Assembly: GCA_902493375.1 (NCBI GenBank)
Contig: CABUPH010000001.1
Coordinates: 124,001 to 188,000, forward strand
DNA from: an uncultured Collinsella sp.
GTDB lineage: Bacteria; Actinomycetota; Coriobacteriia; Coriobacteriales; Coriobacteriaceae
DNA: 64,000 nt
Direction: 5' to 3'
The notes beneath the pieces were generated by a model. The model saw nothing but the letters and a program-made list of their open reading frames with translations. It searched no databases and was not told where the DNA came from. Positions 59,692 to 64,000 of this stretch are shown piece by piece. How positions within the stretch are numbered: position 1 is the stretch's first letter; each line of letters starts with the position of its first letter. Both the position numbers and the translations under genes were made by a program.

Positions 59692-60624
59692 ATGTCCGAT
59701 TTGATTAAACTGACGCCGATCTTCCACGAGAAGATCTGGGGCGGCCGCCAGCTCGAAACCGTATTTGGTTACGACATTCCCGAGGGTCCCATCGGTGAGT
59801 GCTGGGCCATCTCGGCCCATCCCAACGGCGACTGCCAGATCGCTGAGGGCCCGTACGCCGGTCACACGCTGTCATGGCTGTGGGCCGAGCACCGCGAGCT
59901 CTTTGGCAACTGCGAGGGCAAGGAGTTCCCGCTGCTCATTAAGATTCTGGACGCCAAGGACGACCTTTCGATCCAGATCCATCCCAACGACGAGTACGCC
60001 GCCGAGCACGAGAACGGCAGCCTGGGCAAAACCGAGTGCTGGTATGTGCTGGACTGCGAGCCCGGCGCCACAATCATCGTCGGCCAGCGCGCCAAGGACC
60101 GCGCCGAGGCTGCACAGATGATCGAAGACGGCCGCTGGGACGACATGCTCAACGTGCTGCCGATCCACAAGGGCGACTTTTTCCAGATTGATTCCGGTAC
60201 CGTCCACGCCATCAAGACCGGCACGCTCATTTTGGAGACGCAGCAGTCGAGCGACGTGACGTATCGCCTGTACGACTACGACCGCCCCGGCACCGACGGC
60301 AAGCTGCGCCCGCTGCATATTGAGCAGAGCCTCGACTGCATCGATTTTGATGTTCAGGCGCCGACCGACGGCACGGTAACCGCGCCCGAGATTGACGGCG
60401 TGACCGAACTCGAGTCCAACCCCTGCTACACTGTCGACCGTGTGCGTGTCGACGGCAGCAAGGCACTCGACCAGCGCTGGCCCTTCATGTGCCTGTCGGT
60501 CATCGACGGCGAAGGCACCGTCTGCGGCGACCCCGTCCACAAGGGAAGCCACCTCCTGGCCCCCAGCACCGTCACCTCCATCGACCTCGAAGGCAAGATG
60601 GAACTGATCATCTCGCACCTGTAA
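59692..60624 (+). CDS. manA: Class I mannose-6-phosphate isomerase (ManA-like)
   Basis: 310 residues from ATG 59692, seven bases after GGGGG; ATG 59686 is an alternative. Type I phosphomannose isomerase (short form): LTPIFHEKIWGGRQLE, GECWAISAHPNGDC, zinc ligands in LSIQIHPNDEYA and KTECWYVLD, and His in DSGTVHAIKTGTLILETQQSSDVTYRLYDYDR. It interconverts mannose-6-P and fructose-6-P. It is followed 17 bases later by the structured inverted-repeat element at 60642. Confidence 0.9.
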   Translation: MSDLIKLTPIFHEKIWGGRQLETVFGYDIPEGPIGECWAISAHPNGDCQIAEGPYAGHTLSWLWAEHRELFGNCEGKEFPLLIKILDAKDDLSIQIHPNDEYAAEHENGSLGKTECWYVLDCEPGATIIVGQRAKDRAEAAQMIEDGRWDDMLNVLPIHKGDFFQIDSGTVHAIKTGTLILETQQSSDVTYRLYDYDRPGTDGKLRPLHIEQSLDCIDFDVQAPTDGTVTAPEIDGVTELESNPCYTVDRVRVDGSKALDQRWPFMCLSVIDGEGTVCGDPVHKGSHLLAPSTVTSIDLEGKMELIISHL

Positions 60625-60641
60625 GTCATCGATCCCCGAGC

Positions 60642-60770
60642 GCTCGCCGGGACGGGCGCGGGGATTGGTCGCCTGCTCGGGCAGTCCCGCTCGCACGGAG
60701 AGCACATTAAGTGCTCTCCGGCTCGTGCGGAACTCGCGATCGGCCAAACCCCGCGCCCGTCCCGGCGAGC
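60642..60770 (+). ncRNA. Candidate structured RNA or palindromic element, copy 1
   Basis: The outer arms, 60642-60663 and 60749-60770, are perfect 22-bp complements (GCTCGCCGGGACGGGCGCGG...). The central stem is CGGAGAGCAC-ATTAA-GTGCTCTCCG (60696-60720). Between them lie two strings also found exactly in copy 2 at 62878-62993: GCCTGCTCGGGCAGTCC (60671-60687) and GTGCGGAACTCGCGA (60725-60739). The outer arms differ completely between copies yet stay complementary. Located 17 nt after manA, same strand. Confidence 0.6.
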
Positions 60771-60796
60771 CTCTGGCTAGTTACGACAATCAAAAA

Positions 60797-60839
60797 GCAA
60801 CAAGGGGCTCCCCCGCCCATCAAACGGGAGAGCCCCTTG
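60797..60839 (-). terminator. Terminator of the AbiE-like operon
   Basis: CAAGGGGCTC.CCCG (60801-60814) pairs with CGGGAGAGCCCCTTG (60825-60839), with a minus-strand T run at 60792-60796. A near copy is at 62750-62787. Confidence 0.75.
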
Positions 60840-60862
60840 CCATATATAACGAATCACGACGC

Positions 60863-61630
60863 CTACAAATAGACCCTCTCCAGAAACGATAACGTGTCCT
60901 GAAGTCGTGTCCTTTCCTTACGGTTGGTCTGCCGATCTACATAAGAAGAAAAGTCCGCAAAAAAATCCTCTGCGTCAATCCTCATTTGCTCTGTTAGCTC
61001 CAAACGAGCCGAAGGCGGCAACAAACCAGCAAGCCGAGCAACATCCGAACGATGCTTTCGTCGATCAATGCTATTGCAACGACGTCCTTCCTCATAACTT
61101 CTGTTGATATCAATGTGCGCACGCATCTTAAGGGGAATGATATGGAGTGCATCGAGCAACGTGACGCCCCCTACGTTCGTTGCGTTATCACGAATAAACT
61201 CATAGTAGCCATCATCGAGAATAATGGCAGAGAGACTCGATATCGCTCCGTCAAAGGATAGAGGAGCCACTTCGCTCGTTTCATCTTCAAGCGTAAAGTC
61301 TGGATGCCGGGCAAACAACTCGATTTGGCCGGGATAATCTAAGGCCTGCCTTGATCCTTCGGGTAAACGGAATCGATAGTAAGTACACTTTCCATCGCCG
61401 ACTTTTCCAATCTCGTATCCAGCGATTTTGATAAATATCCAAAATGCAGTGGCAAATTCGATGCTATTTCCATCAACAATTACAACAACATCCAAATCTT
61501 CGGTAGCCCTAAATGAATCACCTTCGCTGTCAAATAGAACGCTGCAGGCTCCTCCGCCAATAAGGACATAGCCGCCCTCGCAATTGCTCATGGCAGCGGC
61601 AAACCGCTCTATTCCCCTTACTTTTGGCAT
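60863..61630 (-). CDS. Nucleotidyltransferase-fold protein (AbiEii-like putative toxin)
   Basis: 255 residues. The N-terminal motif YVLIGGGACSVLFDSEG...RATEDLDVVV (Gly25-27, Asp45, Asp47) is the GG...DxD pattern of DNA-polymerase-beta-like nucleotidyltransferases such as AbiEii toxins. A helical C-terminal domain follows (LTLLDALHIIPLKMRAHIDINRSYEEG; final DTLSFLERVYL). Its start overlaps the stop of the HTH gene at 61618 by 13 bases. G+C is lower than in the flanks. The pair is consistent with a type IV toxin-antitoxin system; toxicity is not shown by sequence. Confidence 0.65.
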   Translation of the reverse strand: MPKVRGIERFAAAMSNCEGGYVLIGGGACSVLFDSEGDSFRATEDLDVVVIVDGNSIEFATAFWIFIKIAGYEIGKVGDGKCTYYRFRLPEGSRQALDYPGQIELFARHPDFTLEDETSEVAPLSFDGAISSLSAIILDDGYYEFIRDNATNVGGVTLLDALHIIPLKMRAHIDINRSYEEGRRCNSIDRRKHRSDVARLAGLLPPSARLELTEQMRIDAEDFFADFSSYVDRQTNRKERTRLQDTLSFLERVYL

Positions 61631-62640
61631 ATCGTCCTCCTGAGCTGTTCGACCGCATCGAGCAGACGGTCGTCTTTGTAGTCTGCTTTCGCGCAGGCAA
61701 CATATAAGGAAAACGGGTCAACGCATTGCAGGCCCGCGGTGTCAAAGCTAACATCGGACGGCTCGTCCACGGGATACGACCAAACCTCAATCTCGATAGC
61801 AGCCGATTCGTACCACTGGGCCTCCAGCCATCTGTCACCCATACGCTCTTTTAAGGCCTCTAGCTGATACTTTTCGAGAGCAATGGTTGGGGCAGAGCCA
61901 TCATGAGCAAGGTCGGACATATAGCTAAGGGCAGACACGCCGGAAAGCAGCGCATCAACGGCCCGCAAATCTACCCTGTCGACTGCCTCCTTAAGCCGGA
62001 TGCGTTCTATAACTGGCGAGCGAAGGTAGTCCTCAAACCCGTCTAGCAACGTCTCGGTCGACAACCCGGTGTCGTGCAATATACGCTTTTTGCCATCCCG
62101 CACAATCAATCCAGGAGCTATAGCGGCAATTTCTGAAAGATAGTTGCTTACGCTCGCCGCGCTTTTACCACACAGGCGCGCCAGGTCGCCGGCAGAACAG
62201 TCAACCCATCGCCCTGCAATGTAATTTAATACGACTCGCTGGGATTGGGGTGAAAGCGGGGCTGCAGAGGGAGCGTTCAGTATCTCATCAGAAATGAAGG
62301 CACCCATAAACGGCAGAAACGTATTCTGCCCATCTCGAATATATGCAATTCCCTCCGAAGCCAGCGCATGCATAAAGCCCAAATCCATGGCATCCCAGCA
62401 AATTGCCACCGGACGAGCATCGACCTTGCGCACGGCATCAACAATGTTTCGTGCCGAAATAACACTGGGCAGCTCTTTTGGCTCGGCAACAATAAAGCCA
62501 CCTTGCTCAGACGTGCCAAGCTGCGCCAAATGAAGCGAAAACCGCTCGAGATACATACGGGGAATCTGCACCTCTACCGGCCTTGGATCGATAGCGAGCT
62601 CTAAGGAGAAGATGCGTTTCGGGGGACAGGATATTAACAC
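61618..62640 (-). CDS. HTH protein, putative AbiEi-like antitoxin
   Basis: 340 residues from a GTG at 62638-62640; ATG 62554-62556 (MYLERFSL) is an alternative start. The N-terminal half is unfamiliar. At about 130-190 a winged helix is likely (SPQSQRVVLNYIAGRWVDCSAGDLARLCGKSAASVSNYLSEIAAIAPGLIVRDGKKR). The C-terminal half may interact with the partner. It precedes and overlaps the nucleotidyltransferase gene, the AbiEi-AbiEii order. The operon promoter region (62641-62749) is A+T-rich. A lower G+C composition suggests acquisition. Confidence 0.6.
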   Translation of the reverse strand: MLISCPPKRIFSLELAIDPRPVEVQIPRMYLERFSLHLAQLGTSEQGGFIVAEPKELPSVISARNIVDAVRKVDARPVAICWDAMDLGFMHALASEGIAYIRDGQNTFLPFMGAFISDEILNAPSAAPLSPQSQRVVLNYIAGRWVDCSAGDLARLCGKSAASVSNYLSEIAAIAPGLIVRDGKKRILHDTGLSTETLLDGFEDYLRSPVIERIRLKEAVDRVDLRAVDALLSGVSALSYMSDLAHDGSAPTIALEKYQLEALKERMGDRWLEAQWYESAAIEIEVWSYPVDEPSDVSFDTAGLQCVDPFSLYVACAKADYKDDRLLDAVEQLRRTICQK

Positions 62641-62749
62641 TCCCTATCACCATTTTCATTTCACCAACGTTTTAGTTACTATCTAAAATTATACTGAACA
62701 GTATAAAACGTTCAATCACCAAAACCACAAGGTAACAACCCAAACGCAA

Positions 62750-62787
62750 CAAGGGGCACTCCCGCTCATCAACGGGGGAGCCCCTTG
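62750..62787 (-). terminator. Terminator downstream of pcrA
   Basis: CAAGGGGCACTCCCG (62750-62764) pairs with CGGGGGAGCCCCTTG (62773-62787). Its sequence nearly repeats the hairpin at 60801-60839. T run on the minus strand is poor. Confidence 0.6.
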
Positions 62788-62877
62788 CCATGTCTAATTA
62801 TTCAGCCCACCCGGCTCTCCAGACCAAAAAGCGACCGAGCAGAGCGCCGATCGCAAGCTGCGCTACCTGAGGACCTG

Positions 62878-62993
62878 GGCGGGCGTATAGGGCAACGTCG
62901 GTCGCGAGTTCCGCACGCAAAGGAGAGCACTTAATGTGCTCTCCACCTTGCGCAGGACTGCCCGAGCAGGCGATGTTGCCCTATACGCCCGCC
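62878..62993 (-). ncRNA. Candidate structured RNA or palindromic element, copy 2
   Basis: The outer arms 62878-62896 and 62975-62993 (GGCGGGCGTATAGGGCAAC) are perfect complements, 19 bp. The central stem is GGAGAGCAC-TTAAT-GTGCTCTCC (62922-62944). On the minus strand it contains the same GCCTGCTCGGGCAGTCC (62955-62971) and GTGCGGAACTCGCGA (62902-62916) as copy 1 at 60642, in the same order around the central stem. It lies downstream of pcrA in the sense orientation, with a second large hairpin between. Confidence 0.6.
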
Positions 62994-63010
62994 TAGCCGG
63001 ATGTACGGGT

Positions 63011-63102
63011 TTTCCAGGTGCGGCAGATCGGCCTGAAAGAGGAGGGCATAGACCTTGAGGTCATGCCCGACGATTGAAGGCCGAGGTGCCGTGCCTGGGA
63101 AA
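63011..63102. repeat. 92-bp imperfect inverted repeat after pcrA
   Basis: Outer pairing TTTCCAGG, CGGCA and CGGCCT (63011-63034) with AGGCCG, TGCCG and CCTGGGAAA (63078-63102). The inner perfect hairpin is GGGCAT-A-GACC-TTGA-GGTC-ATGCCC (63044-63068). It begins six bases beyond the pcrA stop. Arms and inner hairpin differ from the neighbouring 62878 element. Confidence 0.6.
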
Positions 63103-63107
63103 GCCGC

Positions 63108-64000
63108 CTAGGTCAGTTTCACTATAGGCGCAAAGCCCTTCATAAGCTTTTTGGTCTGGCCGGTCTTTTCGAATTGGACCTCGATCATGTCTCCGGCGAC
63201 CGAGATCACGGTGCCCGTGCCAAAGGTCTTATGACTCACGGTATCGCCCGCGGCAAAGTCCTGCGATGCGCTGGCGCGATCGACCTTGCGCTCCACCGTC
63301 GGGGATACCTTGGATGACGGCTTTTTGGCTCGCGGCGCGCCCGAGCCAAAGGTCGAGGCAACACGGCCGGCGTCGGGCGAAACCCCACGATGGCGCTCGG
63401 TGCCATAAGTGCTGCCGCCAAAGAAGTCATCGAAGCTCGATCCGCTGCGCGATCCAGAGCCGCCGGTCGAGCGCGTATGCGAGCCAAACACCTTGCCGCC
63501 ATACATGTCCGAGCCCATACCCGAGCCAAACGTGCCGTGACGGTCGCCGCGCTTCTCCCAGCCCGTGCCCTCAAAACCGGCAGAACCGATACCGCTAAAC
63601 TCGATGTCCTCAAACGGAATCTCGTTGAGGAAGCGCGAGCGCGGATTGGCAGAGGTCGAGCCGTAGGTGCGACGCGTGGCCGCATAGGTCAGGAACAGGC
63701 GCTTGCGAGCACGCGTGATGGCGACGTAGGCCAAGCGACGCTCCTCCTCGAGCTTACCCGGATCGTCACTACCGCCAAAATCGTGCACGTGCGGGAAGAT
63801 ACCCTCCTCCATGCCGGCCACGAACACCGCCGGGAACTCCAGGCCCTTGGCGGAGTGGATGGTCATCATGGTAATGGCATGCGTCTCGCCGGCCAGGGAA
63901 TCCAAGTCGGAGCGCAGAGCCAGCCACTCCATGAGTGCCGGCAGCGCCTTGCAGGTGAGCGGGCCGTAGGTGCGCTCGATCTCGTCGGCATGCACGGCAC
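63108..64000 (-). CDS. pcrA: ATP-dependent DNA helicase PcrA/UvrD, C-terminal part
   Basis: The 3' part (about 297 codons) is present; the gene runs off the right edge. Helicase motif V/VI segments: MTIHSAKGLEFPAVFVAGMEEGIFPH and EEERRLAYVAITRARKRLFLTYA. A Gly/Ser-rich linker (about 110-235) follows. A terminal SH3-like domain ends the protein (GDTVSHKTFGTGTVISVAGDMIEVQFEKTGQTKKLMKGFAPI), as in Gram-positive PcrA. It unwinds DNA in repair and replication restart. Confidence 0.9.
   Translation of the reverse strand, partial: AVHADEIERTYGPLTCKALPALMEWLALRSDLDSLAGETHAITMMTIHSAKGLEFPAVFVAGMEEGIFPHVHDFGGSDDPGKLEEERRLAYVAITRARKRLFLTYAATRRTYGSTSANPRSRFLNEIPFEDIEFSGIGSAGFEGTGWEKRGDRHGTFGSGMGSDMYGGKVFGSHTRSTGGSGSRSGSSFDDFFGGSTYGTERHRGVSPDAGRVASTFGSGAPRAKKPSSKVSPTVERKVDRASASQDFAAGDTVSHKTFGTGTVISVAGDMIEVQFEKTGQTKKLMKGFAPIVKLT

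Overview
The window is a G+C-rich chromosomal segment of a gut-type Coriobacteriia, most likely Collinsella or a close relative. I infer this from the sugar-PTS-rich gene content, strong GGAGG ribosome-binding sites, the tmk-holB-ricT order, and a TopA and a TatA/B with actinobacterial-style low-complexity tails. The genus is an inference; no rRNA or marker phylogeny is available here.

Left third (1-27,000): carbohydrate uptake. It starts inside an RpiB/LacAB-type isomerase and an orphan lactose-type PTS IIA. Two parallel modules follow (about 2,200-6,900 and 7,100-11,700), each with a divergent LacI repressor, a lactose-type PTS IICB and a LacG-type 6-phospho-beta-galactosidase. Next come a DeoR regulator, galM, an orphan mannose-family IIB lacking its phosphorylatable His, a tRNA-Thr(CGT), and a small lower-G+C pair of unknown genes. 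The lacX-lacC-yhcH group, nagA, agaS, a GntR regulator and a mannose-family PTS operon (IIA-yajC-IIB-IIC-IID) complete it. Lactose (via galactose-6-P) and probably N-acetylgalactosamine (via NagA and AgaS) would both reach tagatose-6-P, the substrate of LacC.

Middle (27,000-54,000): mostly housekeeping genes. These are a DUF2975/XRE pair, a membrane-anchored SurA-like protein, an isocitrate dehydrogenase-like enzyme, a GarR-like dehydrogenase with a His/Cys-rich tail, DegV, HPF and a lipoprotein. Then come a PD-(D/E)XK-like protein with ComF, tmk-holB-ricT, a zinc-ribbon membrane protein, topA-hypB-hypA-tatC-tatA/B, a STAS protein, an aminotransferase, NhaA, a Mn-dependent pyrophosphatase and a ROK kinase.

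Right end (54,700-64,000): a cellobiose-type PTS operon (GH1, IIC, IIB, IIA) with a divergent GntR regulator, a ManA-like isomerase, a probable AbiE-type two-gene toxin-antitoxin locus and the 3' part of pcrA/uvrD.

The most unusual material is intergenic. At least nine inverted-repeat elements of several families lie between genes. Two of them (60,642-60,770 and 62,878-62,993) share a conserved core but have unrelated, perfectly self-complementary outer arms, as expected of a structured RNA or a palindromic mobile element. A recurrent ACCGTTCAC-like motif marks most of the sugar-operon promoters and may be a common regulatory site.
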